From JAFKFH01 sp017307375 (GTDB lineage Bacteria; Pseudomonadota; Alphaproteobacteria; Ferrovibrionales; Ferrovibrionaceae), in contig OZ245874.1 of assembly GCA_965229335.1 (NCBI GenBank), positions 4,712,001 to 4,776,000 of the forward strand: a stretch of 64,000 nt of DNA. Reading direction: 5' to 3'. Made by a program: the position numbers and the translations under genes. The notes below the pieces were generated by a model, which searched no databases, was not told the DNA's origin, and worked only from the letters and a program-made list of their open reading frames with translations. Numbering within the stretch: the first letter of the stretch is position 1; every line of letters starts with the position of its first letter. This document shows positions 42,007-56,581 of this stretch, piece by piece.

Positions 42007-43221
42007 ATGGCGAAGATCAAGGTTGCCAAGCCGGTCGTCGAACTCGACGGCGATGAGATGACCAGGATCATCTGGGACTTCATCAAGAAGAAGCTGATCC
42101 TGCCCTATCTCGACGTCGACCTGCACTACTACGACCTCGGCGTCGAGAACCGCGATCGCACCAACGACCAGGTCACCATCGATTCGGCCAAGGCGATCCA
42201 GGAGCATGGCGTCGGCGTGAAGTGCGCCACGATCACCCCGGACGAGGCCCGCGTCGAGGAATTCAAGCTGAAGGAAATGTGGAAGTCGCCGAACGGCACG
42301 ATCCGCAACATCCTCGGCGGCACCATCTTCCGCGAGCCGATCATCTGCTCGAACGTGCCGCGCCTGGTGCCGCATTGGACCAGCCCGATCGTCGTCGGCC
42401 GCCACGCTTTCGGTGACCAGTACCGCGCGACCGACTTCAAGGTGCCGGGCAAGGGCAAGCTGACCGTCAAGTTCACCCCGGAAGACGGCTCGGCCCCGAT
42501 CGAGAAGGAAGTGTTCAACTTCCCCGGCGCCGGCGTCGCCATGACCATGTACAACCTGGACGATTCGATCCGCGATTTCGCCCGCGCCAGCATGAACTAC
42601 GCGCTGGGCCGCGGCTGGCCGCTCTACCTCTCGACCAAGAACACGATCCTCAAGGCCTATGACGGCCGCTTCAAGGATATCTTCGCCGAGACCTTCGAGA
42701 AGGAATTCGCGGACCAGTTCAAGGCGGCGGGCATCGGCTACGAGCATCGCCTGATCGACGACATGGTCGCGGCCGCGCTGAAGTGGTCGGGCAAGTTCGT
42801 CTGGGCCTGCAAGAACTACGACGGCGACGTGCAGTCGGACATCGTGGCGCAGGGCTTCGGCTCGCTCGGCCTGATGACCTCGGTGCTGATGACCCCGGAC
42901 GGCAAGGTCGTCGAGGCCGAGGCGGCCCACGGCACCGTCACCCGCCACTATCGCGAGCATCAGAAGGGCCGCGAGACCTCGACCAACCCGATCGCCTCGA
43001 TCTTCGCCTGGACCCGCGGCCTGCTGCATCGCGCCAAGCTCGACGACAACGCCGACCTGAAGCGTTTCGCCGAGACGCTGGAGCGCGTCTGCATCGAGAC
43101 CGTCGAGAGCGGTTCGATGACCAAGGACCTGGCGCTGCTGATCGGCCCGGACCAGCCCTGGCTGACCACCGAGAAGTTCCTCGACAAGATCGACCACAAC
43201 CTGCAGGCCGCCCTGGCCTGA
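42007..43221 (+). CDS. icd: Isocitrate dehydrogenase, NADP-dependent
   Basis: The 404-residue enzyme oxidises isocitrate to 2-oxoglutarate and carbon dioxide in the citric acid cycle, reducing NADP. It is of the homodimeric eukaryote-like subfamily common in alphaproteobacteria. Features are VVELDGDEMTRIIW near the N-terminus, SPNGTIRNILGGTIFREP (substrate serine in SPNGT), the arginine in the same stretch, LIDDMVAAALK and metal-binding YDGDVQSDIVAQGFGSLGLM. The cofactor loop is AAHGTVTRHY with NPIASIFAWTRGL. The length is standard. A strong terminator follows. Confidence 0.98.
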   Translation: MAKIKVAKPVVELDGDEMTRIIWDFIKKKLILPYLDVDLHYYDLGVENRDRTNDQVTIDSAKAIQEHGVGVKCATITPDEARVEEFKLKEMWKSPNGTIRNILGGTIFREPIICSNVPRLVPHWTSPIVVGRHAFGDQYRATDFKVPGKGKLTVKFTPEDGSAPIEKEVFNFPGAGVAMTMYNLDDSIRDFARASMNYALGRGWPLYLSTKNTILKAYDGRFKDIFAETFEKEFADQFKAAGIGYEHRLIDDMVAAALKWSGKFVWACKNYDGDVQSDIVAQGFGSLGLMTSVLMTPDGKVVEAEAAHGTVTRHYREHQKGRETSTNPIASIFAWTRGLLHRAKLDDNADLKRFAETLERVCIETVESGSMTKDLALLIGPDQPWLTTEKFLDKIDHNLQAALA

Positions 43222-43244
43222 TCGGCCTGAGCCCTGAAAAGAAG

Positions 43245-43278
43245 AAGGCCGGCGGTGTCACCACCGCCGGCCTTTTTT
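43245..43278. terminator. Strong intrinsic terminator between icd and alaS
   Basis: aaggccggcggtg (43245-43257) pairs with caccgccggcctt (43262-43274) around a tcac loop and runs into TTTTTT on the plus strand. The upstream side is A-rich, so it also ends the convergent alaS transcript, whose stop is at 43295. Confidence 0.93.
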
Positions 43279-43294
43279 GTCGGTCGAGGATTGA

Positions 43295-45946
<2,652 letters not shown>

Positions 45947-46202
45947 AGGCACCTACCCGGTCGCCCCGGCTTGGACGGTGCCGGCACGAGGGCGACCTGA
46001 AGGCGCCGGCACAAGACTTCAGTTATTAGCTGAGGCGGACGGGCGCTGTCCAGAAGGGCGGGCGGCGTGGCATCAGCCTGGCCGGGTTGGAAGTTACGAC
46101 CATAAGGCGACAAGGCGTGATATCGTTCCAGGAGTTCTTCGAAACATCAATCCGGCCAGCCGCCAGCTTGCCGACAACATCGACTTTCAGCCACGGACCG
46201 GA

Positions 46203-46619
46203 ATGCCGATGCCCCTGATTGTCCGGCTGCTCATGCGATCCGCTTTTGCGCCAGTCGTGGCCGCCCTCGCCGTCGGCTTGGCAGCGCCGGGCAGGGCCGC
46301 CGAAACCCGGGTGGTCATAGACTGCTTCCACGCCCCGGACCTGCCGCTCTTGTCCAGGGACGGTGTCCGCACCGGCAAGACCCTGGAGGTGCCGGTCGTC
46401 GGCGAAGGCCTGCCGGCGATGCACGACGACCGGGGCCTGCTTCATTTCACGATCGACAACGAGACTTTCACGGTTTCAGAGAACATGGCGAGATTGACGG
46501 GGAAGTCGCTAGCCCTGGCAACGTCCCCGCCGGTCGGCGGCCAGCCTATGCAATCCTTCGTAGCCAAGGGTCGGGCGGCAGGACCCGCGTCAAGCTTGTG
46601 CGCGGATCGCGTGAAATAA
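46203..46619 (+). CDS. Small exported protein of unknown function
   Basis: The 138-residue protein has a signal peptide: a hydrophobic run with RLLMRSAFAPVVAALAVGLA (about 8-27) and a likely cut after GRAAE. The mature part (about 105 residues) has two cysteines, in VVIDCFHAP and in SSLCADRVK, that could form a disulfide. It is otherwise polar and lacks repeats or a lipobox. I do not recognise a family. No convincing ribosome site precedes the ATG at 46203; a downstream ATG could be used. It is convergent with the CHASE2-only membrane protein (22 bases between the stops) and begins the unusual 46.2-50.2 kb stretch. Confidence 0.55.
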   Translation: MPMPLIVRLLMRSAFAPVVAALAVGLAAPGRAAETRVVIDCFHAPDLPLLSRDGVRTGKTLEVPVVGEGLPAMHDDRGLLHFTIDNETFTVSENMARLTGKSLALATSPPVGGQPMQSFVAKGRAAGPASSLCADRVK

Positions 46620-46640
46620 CATGACGATCCCGGCCGTTCT

Positions 46641-48008
46641 CTAGTCACCTAAAATGTAGTCGCGGAGTTTCAGCTCCACGCGGGCAGCCTCGACGAACAT
46701 CATAAAAAGGGCCAAAAGCATCGCCGCATTGGCTGGCGACAACCAGCGTGTCTTGACGGAAATATAAAACACGATTCCCATTGATAAAAAACTCACCAAA
46801 ATTATTAACACAACCACCGACCATTTCTTACGATTTTCTTTTGTTGATATACCGACGAGTGCAGGGATCAGTAAAAAAAGCATTGTGACGAACCATATTT
46901 TTACCCTATCGACAAGATTTGTCTTGAAATACCCACTCCCCATCAAGAGCAAATTGTCAAAGGCCATGGCGTGATAGAACACCCCGGGCAGCGAGCCGTG
47001 TATCGGCGAATAAACGCTATCGGCAAGGCCGGGACGGATCACGCCGATCATGATGACCCGATCCTTGAACAGTTCGTGCATCAGCGCGCAGGCATTCTCA
47101 TTTTGCAGCGCGCAGGCTCTGGTGTTTTGCGCGAACTGTTCCAGCGACAGATGATGGTGATAGCTGCAGGGTTGATAGCGCGGATTCTGCCGCTGGAATG
47201 AAAGCGGAATGTCGCCGATGGCCTTTTCGCGCAAGTCGGCCGGCGTCATGCAATCGACGCCCGCAGCCTTGACCAGCACCGCGGTTCTCGGCGGCAGATC
47301 CGCGCCCCAGACGACATCGACGCTGTCGCCATCGATGGCGGGAATTGCCGATGGACACGGTCCCCGTCCGTCCGGTTCGGCACATAGGCGTCGGATCAGG
47401 GCATAGGCGGCGGTAGGCCGCCGCTCCTCCCCTGCCGGCGTGCGCACCGGCGTGCTCAACGGATAGCCGGACTCGGCCGGCCAGGTCGTGACCGCCAGGG
47501 CATCTTCGTCGATCCGGGGTGACCCGATTTCATCACCGCCGCCGCCGCGGGCAAGCACAATGGGAAATTTCGGCTGGGCTCGGCCGCCGCATGTCAGCGT
47601 CCCGCCCTCGGCCGCAGCAATCATCTCGGCAAAGGCAGGCCAGCCTGGATCCTCGGCTTCGGTTTTGTAGAGGATGGCGTCGACGAACAGAGCGCGCGGG
47701 GCATAGCAGGCGACGCGCTCGAGCAGTAGCTGCCATTGGGCGACCGGCAGCGGCCAACTGTCGCCGCGCCGGTTCAACTCCCGCTCCGATACGGTGACGA
47801 CGGTGATCGCCGATTGGCCGTCGCGCGGATAATCAAGCTGCGCACCGAGGATCGACAGCAGGCGGATGCTCGGCGGCTGATCGAAGCCGATGAGGCGGAA
47901 GGGATTGAGCACGATCCAGAACAGGGCGATGACGCCGAGCCACAAATAGTTCATCAGGAACTTGCGCCGGTCGATGCCGGCGACGACCCGCCTGAAAAAT
48001 GTCCGCAT
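46641..48008 (-). CDS. CHASE2-domain membrane protein without output domain
   Basis: The 455-residue protein has one N-terminal membrane helix (about 20-38), a large periplasmic CHASE2-type sensor domain (about 40-365) and three membrane helices (about 372-390, 398-418, 426-444). CHASE2 features include FDQPPSIRLLSIL, VVTVSERELNRRGDSWPLP, AIPAIDGDSVDVVWG and KDRVIMIGVIRPGLADSVYSPIHGS in outline, with VFYHAMAFDNLL. CHASE2 normally precedes a kinase or cyclase, but here the protein ends about a dozen residues after the last helix (KLRDYILGD). The 3' third of the gene is visibly AT-rich, unlike the surroundings. It is divergent from the caspase-like gene. The ligand is unknown. Confidence 0.82.
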   Translation of the reverse strand: MRTFFRRVVAGIDRRKFLMNYLWLGVIALFWIVLNPFRLIGFDQPPSIRLLSILGAQLDYPRDGQSAITVVTVSERELNRRGDSWPLPVAQWQLLLERVACYAPRALFVDAILYKTEAEDPGWPAFAEMIAAAEGGTLTCGGRAQPKFPIVLARGGGGDEIGSPRIDEDALAVTTWPAESGYPLSTPVRTPAGEERRPTAAYALIRRLCAEPDGRGPCPSAIPAIDGDSVDVVWGADLPPRTAVLVKAAGVDCMTPADLREKAIGDIPLSFQRQNPRYQPCSYHHHLSLEQFAQNTRACALQNENACALMHELFKDRVIMIGVIRPGLADSVYSPIHGSLPGVFYHAMAFDNLLLMGSGYFKTNLVDRVKIWFVTMLFLLIPALVGISTKENRKKWSVVVLIILVSFLSMGIVFYISVKTRWLSPANAAMLLALFMMFVEAARVELKLRDYILGD

Positions 48009-48172
48009 CACCCACCCCGAGAGTTTCGCCGGACAACGTTAGGATTAAGAGTTGGATGAGTATACCGGCTTTCTGCGCCCCATCGGAACTGGGACATTCT
48101 TCAAGGAAGGTTTCGTTCAAGCGACGCCTGGTGATATGATTCGCCGAACCTCCGCCGAAGAATGGAGCGTCG

Positions 48173-50176
48173 ATGATCGCCATCTCGCTGCGTTTCGCGG
48201 CTGGGTCCTGGTGCTGGTGGATGTTCGTCGCCCTGGCGCTACTGCTGATCGGCTGCGGCACACCTGCACCGTCTGGCGATGTGGCCGGCGGCACGCCGGC
48301 CGACTTCGCCACCTTGGCCCGGGATCCCCTCCAGGATCTGCAGTTCAGGCGCCGGATCGCGCTGATCGTCGGCAATGCCAATTACACGGCATGGGACAAG
48401 CTGCCGGCGGGCCGGGCCGATGCGGTCGACATGGCGGCGACGGTCCGCCAATCCGGTTTCGAGCTGATCGGCGGGCAAGCCCAGGTCGATGTCGACGGTC
48501 GCGGGATGGCGGCCCTGCTGGCGCAGCTGGAAAGCGAAGTGCGCCGGTCGCCGGGCGCGATCGTGCTGGTCTATTTTTCCGGGCACGGCTTGGCACAGGG
48601 TGCCGACAACATGCTGGTGCCGACGGATGCGCAACTGCCGGACGGGCGAGGCAGAATCGCGGAGGCCGCCTCAGTCGGCGCCATCACCCAGCGCCTTGCC
48701 CAAGCAAATGCCGGGCTGACGCTGATGTTCATCGACGCCTGTCGCAGCACCGCGACGGGTCGCGTCAATTTCGTCGATCAGCCGGCGGTGCCCCGCAGTT
48801 TCATCGGCTACGGCTCGTATTTCGGCACGCCGGCCCTGGCCAGGCTGGGCGCCGCCCACTCGGTCTATACGGAAGCCCTGCTCGGTCAGTTGCGCCAGCC
48901 CTGGCAGGGCATCGACGAATTGCATACCCAGGTCGGGGCAAGCGTGGCCGCGGCCACCGGCTTTGCCCAGGTTCCGGTGTACCGGGCGGATCCCGCGCTG
49001 CTGGGCCGGCCGCTGCACCTTGCGACTACCGATCCAGCCAGCACCTACGCACGGATCCCGGAGAATGGCAGAACGACGTCCGTGGATGCCCTGGCGTCGC
49101 ATTGCGCCATGCTCGCGACCACCTCCATGCTGGGATCCCTCATCGACCTGCCGCGCCCGGCATCGGGTCCCGGCCTGCGTGCAGTGGTCATGTCGCCGCC
49201 TCCGGGGACGCCGGCCGACGCGTTGGCAGCCTGCCGGGCGGCCTACCGCGCCGGCAGCCGCGATGCCGGCACATTGCGCGGTATGGCCTTGACGATGGCT
49301 GTCGCTTGGCGAAATGGCGGCGTCAATCGGCCCACGGACGAGGAGATGACCCAGGTAGCGGGCTGGCTCTACCAGGCCGCCGAGCAAGGCGATCCTGACG
49401 CGGAAATGATGGCCGCGGTCTTCGAATCCCGCGACCTGCCCGGCTCGCCGCCCGGTGGATCGTCCCGCGCGCTGCAACGTTTTCTGCACGCGGCCGAAAC
49501 CGGGAGGTCGCCGCTGTCGACCGTGGTTGCGACGGCCTTGATCACGGGGCCGCCCGAGCGCGGCGCCCTGTCCCGCATCCGCACCGATCCGACACGCGGC
49601 CGGGCGGTCCTGGTGAAAGCGGCGGAGAACTTCGATGCCGGGGCATTGCAGATGCTGTTCATTTTCGGCGGCGGAATAAGGAACGCGCCCGTTCCCGGCA
49701 CATTCCGCGCGGCGCTGGGCGGGCAGCCGATTCCGGTTCGGCAATTGCTGCGCAATGCTGTCGATCATGGGGACGTCGGTGGCAGGTTGGTGGCCTGGGC
49801 TCTGCCGGGCATGACAGTGTTTCAAACGGTGCACGCTTATGCGATCGCGGATGCCGCGGCCGGCATCTACGGACCCGGCGACCTGCAGGGGCTGGTGCAA
49901 CTGGCGGTAAAGGCCGAGCCGTGGTTCGACCGCTTCCAGGATTGGGCCGATCCGACCGGTGCGGGTGCCTCGGCGGTCGGCTGCTCGCTGCTCGGCGGCA
50001 TGAAATCGCGAAAACCGCTACCCGACATGCGCAATCCGGCGCTGGGCATCCGCTTCCTGAAGTTGGCGGCGGCGCGCGGGTATCCGTCAGCCGAACGCTG
50101 GCTGGCGGCAGCGGCCGGCGGGATGGCCGCTCCCTGTGCGATGGATGCGGATCTGTACGCGAAACCAAGCCGTTGA
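48173..50176 (+). CDS. Caspase-family (C14) lipoprotein with Sel1-like C-terminus
   Basis: The 667-residue protein has a lipoprotein signal with lipobox LLIGC (lipidated Cys28). The caspase-fold domain (about 60-290) begins RRIALIVGNANYTAWDKLP. The catalytic dyad is intact: histidine in VYFSGHGL (H138) and cysteine in MFIDACRS (C190). The C-terminal half (about 380-660) has helical Sel1/TPR-like pieces, WLYQAAEQGDPDAEMMA and KLAAARGYPSAERWLAA. Bacterial C14 members are metacaspase-like proteases cleaving after Arg/Lys. GGAG five bases before the ATG sets the start. It shares a 164-base divergent promoter region with the CHASE2 gene, so sensor and protease may work together at the envelope. 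Confidence 0.85.
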   Translation: MIAISLRFAAGSWCWWMFVALALLLIGCGTPAPSGDVAGGTPADFATLARDPLQDLQFRRRIALIVGNANYTAWDKLPAGRADAVDMAATVRQSGFELIGGQAQVDVDGRGMAALLAQLESEVRRSPGAIVLVYFSGHGLAQGADNMLVPTDAQLPDGRGRIAEAASVGAITQRLAQANAGLTLMFIDACRSTATGRVNFVDQPAVPRSFIGYGSYFGTPALARLGAAHSVYTEALLGQLRQPWQGIDELHTQVGASVAAATGFAQVPVYRADPALLGRPLHLATTDPASTYARIPENGRTTSVDALASHCAMLATTSMLGSLIDLPRPASGPGLRAVVMSPPPGTPADALAACRAAYRAGSRDAGTLRGMALTMAVAWRNGGVNRPTDEEMTQVAGWLYQAAEQGDPDAEMMAAVFESRDLPGSPPGGSSRALQRFLHAAETGRSPLSTVVATALITGPPERGALSRIRTDPTRGRAVLVKAAENFDAGALQMLFIFGGGIRNAPVPGTFRAALGGQPIPVRQLLRNAVDHGDVGGRLVAWALPGMTVFQTVHAYAIADAAAGIYGPGDLQGLVQLAVKAEPWFDRFQDWADPTGAGASAVGCSLLGGMKSRKPLPDMRNPALGIRFLKLAAARGYPSAERWLAAAAGGMAAPCAMDADLYAKPSR

Positions 50177-50194
50177 TTGCAGCCCACAGCAAAA

Positions 50195-50221
50195 CGCCCC
50201 GCCGAACCAATCGACGGGGCG
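50195..50221 (-). terminator. Intrinsic terminator of recA
   Basis: On the minus strand CGCCCCG and CGGGGCG form a seven-bp stem around a 13-base loop followed by TTTTGC, 27 bases after the recA stop. On the plus strand it also follows the caspase gene, but there with GCTGC rather than a T run. Confidence 0.75.
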
Positions 50222-50248
50222 CTGCAAAAGTCTCTCCGGCCGAGGCCG

Positions 50249-51325
<1,077 letters not shown>

Positions 51326-51389
51326 CCGACGGCTCCCTTTATTCCATGGCGATCCAAGGTTGGCAACGCTGGTAGCCATTCTGTACCAT

Positions 51390-51404
51390 GAACGTTCACG
51401 GAAC
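51390..51404 (-). promoter_or_regulatory. LexA (SOS) box upstream of recA
   Basis: On the minus strand the site reads GTTC-CGTGAAC-GTTC, exactly the alphaproteobacterial direct-repeat LexA site GTTC-N7-GTTC. It lies 65-79 bases before the recA start codon, between recA and cckA. LexA repression of recA is therefore expected. Confidence 0.88.
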
Positions 51405-51460
51405 ACAAAGGGAATATACAGTGGAATCTGCTGTGGAACCTTACAGTCGGGATGGCGGGG

Positions 51461-53520
<2,060 letters not shown>

Positions 53521-53524
<4 letters not shown>

Positions 53525-54633
53525 TGCGCCGCCGGATCCTCGACCGGCTGGGTCGGGCGGTATTGCGCCCCCGGCAGCTTGCGCTTGAGCCGCATGACGT
53601 AAGAGATCACCTCGGCGACCGCGCGGTAGTATTTTTCCGGAATTTCCTGGTCGAGGTCGACGGTATAGAGGGCGCGCGCCAGCGGCGGGTTCTCGACGAT
53701 CGGCACCTCGGCCTCGGTCGCCATCTCGCGGATGCGCAGCGCGATATGGTCGAGGCCCTTGGCCACCACCTTGGGCGCGCTGAGATCGACGCCGATATAT
53801 TTCAATGCCACTGCGTAATGGGTCGGGTTGGTGACCACGACGTCGGCGGTCGGCACCGCCGCCATCATGCGCTGGCGCGCGCGCTGAATCCGCAGCGCGC
53901 GCAGGCGGCCCTTGATCTGCGGGTCGCCTTCCTGCTGCTTGTGCTCTTCCTTGACCTCCTGCTTGGTCATCATCAGCTTCTGCCGATGCTGGTAGCGCTG
54001 ATAGACGTAATCGGCCAGGCCCAGCACGATCAGCGCGCCGACCACCGACTTCAGCATTGCCATGACCAGCCGCTCGGTCTCCTTCAGCTGCAGCATCGGT
54101 TCGAGCTGGGCCAGCAGTTCGATCTTCTTGAAGTCGACGGCCAGGGCCGAGATCGCCGCCCCGCCGACCAGCACGAACTTGAAGATGTTCTTGCCGAGTT
54201 CGACCAGGTTCTGCTTCGACAGGATCTTCTTCAGCCCGGCGATCGGACTGAGATGCGACAGCATGTCCTCGAACTTGTTCGACGCGATCGTCGGCGGATT
54301 CTGGATCACCGACGAGGCGATCGACAGGATCGCCATCACGGCGAACAGCGGCGCCACGGTAAGCGCCAGGTTGATCACCAGATCGCGCATCATGTCGATG
54401 AAGCCGCCCTTGTCGATCGCGATGCGATGGGGCTGCTGCACGAAGACGATCAGCATGTCGTAGACCGACTTGCAGATCGTGCCGGCCAGGGCCGAGACCG
54501 CGATCGTCGCCCCGCCGATCATCACGATATGCTGAAGCTCCATCGACCGCGGCATGTCGCCGCGCGCCGCCGCCTCGGACAGTTTCTTGGAAGATGGCTC
54601 TTCCGTTTTGGAGGAATCGTCTTCGTCCGACAT
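53521..54633 (-). CDS. flhB: Flagellar type III export switch protein FlhB
   Basis: The 370-residue membrane protein has four helices in the first 210 residues and a cytoplasmic domain. The self-cleavage site is VVVTNPTHYAVALKY (between N269 and P270). It regulates the switch from rod/hook to filament export. The C-terminal part ends PEKYYRAVAEVISYVMRLKRK. It follows fliR with three bases between and overlaps cckA by four bases, so fliR, flhB and cckA are in one operon. An orphan copy of its cytoplasmic tail is encoded at 57120. Confidence 0.97.
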
Positions 54634-54636
54634 CGC

Positions 54637-55407
54637 TCAGCGCACCAGGAAGTGGGAGAGATGGTCTTCGAGATGACCGACGAAATACGATCCGACCAGG
54701 CCGAGCGTCGTCGCCATGACGAACAGGCCGCCGAGAATCTGGATCGGCTGGGTGATGTAGGTGATCTGGATCATCGGCATCAGCCGACCCAGTATGCCCT
54801 GTCCGACCGCGAAGATCATGCCGTAGATGATGAAGGGGCCGGCGAACTGGATGCCGAGGAACCAGGAATCGGCCACGGCCCGGGTGGCAAGCTGGGCGAA
54901 GTCGCCCGGCGGCAGCATGCGGACCGGCGGAAAGAGCTGATAGGAATCAGCCACGGCCCTTAGCATGACGAGATGCAGATCGGAGGTAAAGACGAAGAAC
55001 AGCCCGAAGATCGACAGGAAGGCCGAGACCAGCGCGCTCTGGCTGGCCTGGGCGGGGTCGTAGAACTGGGCAAACGACAGGCCGGTCTGCATGCCGATGA
55101 TGTTGCCGGCGGTGGCCAGCGCGGTCATCAGGATGCGGCATGAAAAACCGATGAACACGCCGATCGCCACTTCCGACGAGATCATCCACAGCAACCGGGT
55201 CAGTTGCACCGGCGGATCGGGCAAGGTCGGCGCGATCGGCAGCATGATCACGAACGATATGGCGAGCGCGAGCGTCAGGCGGATCGAGACCGACACGTAG
55301 TTCTCGCCGATGCCGGGCAGCATCATGATCAGCGCCCCGACCCGGGCGAAGACCAGCATGTAGGCAAATACCCCGAACGGCAGAATCTCGCGGATCAGTG
55401 CGCCCAT
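54637..55407 (-). CDS. fliR: Flagellar export gate protein FliR
   Basis: The 256-residue inner-membrane protein has about six hydrophobic helices. FliR features are FARVGALIMMLPGIGENYVSVSIRLTLALAISF in outline, and QTGLSFAQFYDPAQASQSALVS. It forms the export gate with FliP and FliQ. The gene starts twelve bases after the fliQ stop and is followed by flhB after three bases, the usual fliQ-fliR-flhB order. Confidence 0.97.
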   Translation of the reverse strand: MGALIREILPFGVFAYMLVFARVGALIMMLPGIGENYVSVSIRLTLALAISFVIMLPIAPTLPDPPVQLTRLLWMISSEVAIGVFIGFSCRILMTALATAGNIIGMQTGLSFAQFYDPAQASQSALVSAFLSIFGLFFVFTSDLHLVMLRAVADSYQLFPPVRMLPPGDFAQLATRAVADSWFLGIQFAGPFIIYGMIFAVGQGILGRLMPMIQITYITQPIQILGGLFVMATTLGLVGSYFVGHLEDHLSHFLVR

Positions 55408-55419
55408 GGCGTCCGGCCC

Positions 55420-55695
55420 TCAGCCCGCCCCGCCGATCCTGATGATGCGGGCCGCGATGTCGCGCCAGAACTGTTCGAGAAAGGCCGTCATCAGCGGCAG
55501 GAACAGCAACAGCGAGACGAAGATCGCCAGGATCTTCGGAATGAAGACCAGCGTCTGTTCCTGGATCTGGGTCAGGGTCTGGATCAGCGACACCACGATG
55601 CCGACGACCAGGCCGACCATCATGACCGGCCCTGCCACCTTGATCATCACGATGACGGTTTCCCGGCCGAGATCGAGAACGTCGGCCGGGTTCAC
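55420..55695 (-). CDS. fliQ: Flagellar export gate protein FliQ
   Basis: The 91-residue protein has two long hydrophobic helices (about 17-40 and 50-75) with GRETVIVMIKVAGPVMMVGLVVG and QIQEQTLVFIPKILAIF, as in FliQ. The family length is about 89, which supports the GTG start at 55695 (VNPADVLDLGRE); the open frame upstream has no matching sequence. It lies between fliE and fliR in the operon. About 113 bases separate it from fliE, so a second promoter there cannot be excluded. Confidence 0.95.
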   Translation of the reverse strand: MNPADVLDLGRETVIVMIKVAGPVMMVGLVVGIVVSLIQTLTQIQEQTLVFIPKILAIFVSLLLFLPLMTAFLEQFWRDIAARIIRIGGAG

Positions 55696-55808
55696 GCGCG
55701 GCACCCGCGCCGGACGGCACCTGGATCGACAACGCCCTGGACCAACCGTTCCTCCGGCATGGCACGCGGCCGCGGCCCCGAGGGGCGCAAGGGCCGGCGC
55801 CACGGCCC

Positions 55809-56129
55809 TCAGATCGGCATGCGCATGATTTCCTGATAGGCGCCAATCACCTTATCACGCACCGCCGCCACGGTCTGCAAGGTCAAATCGGCGTTGTTCA
55901 CCGCCGATACCAGATCGTTGATGTCGGCCTTGCCGATCGAGGCGGCCATCGACGACAACTCGGCCTTGCCGGTCGCGCCGACGGCCGAATCCATGGCCGA
56001 GGACAGCAGATCCTTGAACGACGAGCCCTTGACGGCCGCGTCTTCGGCACCGGGCTGCGCCGGATCGACGATCGACGAGGCGCGGGCATAGGCCTGTGCC
56101 GCGCGGGTAAGATTGACGTCCATCGCCAT
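55809..56129 (-). CDS. fliE: Flagellar hook-basal body protein FliE
   Basis: The 106-residue protein links the MS ring to the rod. The C-terminal part has the family pattern DINDLVSAVNNADLTLQTVAAVRDKVIGAYQEIMRMPI in outline, ending with the conserved MPI, and the middle has FKDLLSSAMDSAVG. It follows flgC by 26 bases in the usual order flgB-flgC-fliE and is exported by the gate proteins encoded just after it. Confidence 0.96.
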   Translation of the reverse strand: MAMDVNLTRAAQAYARASSIVDPAQPGAEDAAVKGSSFKDLLSSAMDSAVGATGKAELSSMAASIGKADINDLVSAVNNADLTLQTVAAVRDKVIGAYQEIMRMPI

Positions 56130-56155
56130 CGTTCAGCCGCTCCCCGGTCCCGGCG

Positions 56156-56563
56156 TCAGCGCATCAGGTCGATGGTGCGCGACAGCATCGTCTTGGCGGT
56201 ATCGACCAGGTTCAGGTTGGCATCGTAGCTGCGCTGGGCTTCGCGCATGTCCGCCATCTCGATCAGCGTCGAGACGTTGGGATACTTCACATAACCTTCC
56301 GCGTTCGCCGAGGGATGGTTGGGTTCGTAGCGCAAGTCGAACTCGCCCTTGTCCTCGCGGATCGCCGAGGGCTTGACGATGCGGGCGCCGGTCGCGCGGT
56401 CCAGCTCGGTCTTGAAGTCGATGACCTTGCGCCGGTACGGGTCGCCGTCGGGCGTCGTGGCCAGCGAATTGGCATTCGCCACGTTCTCGGCGATCACGCG
56501 CATGCGCTTGGACTGCGCCGCCATGCCCGACAGCGAGGTCTGCAACGTATCCTTGAGGTCCAT
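56156..56563 (-). CDS. flgC: Flagellar proximal rod protein FlgC
   Basis: The 135-residue rod protein starts MDLKDTLQTSLSGMAAQSKRM. It has the rod motif MRVIAENVANANS and the FlgC-specific C-terminal helix EMADMREAQRSYDANLNLVDTAKTMLSRTIDLMR in outline. The middle has GDPYRRKVIDFK and GYVKYPNVSTLIEM. It follows flgB by 18 bases and precedes fliE. Confidence 0.97.
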   Translation of the reverse strand: MDLKDTLQTSLSGMAAQSKRMRVIAENVANANSLATTPDGDPYRRKVIDFKTELDRATGARIVKPSAIREDKGEFDLRYEPNHPSANAEGYVKYPNVSTLIEMADMREAQRSYDANLNLVDTAKTMLSRTIDLMR

Positions 56564-56581
56564 GGCCCGATGCCTCCTGCG

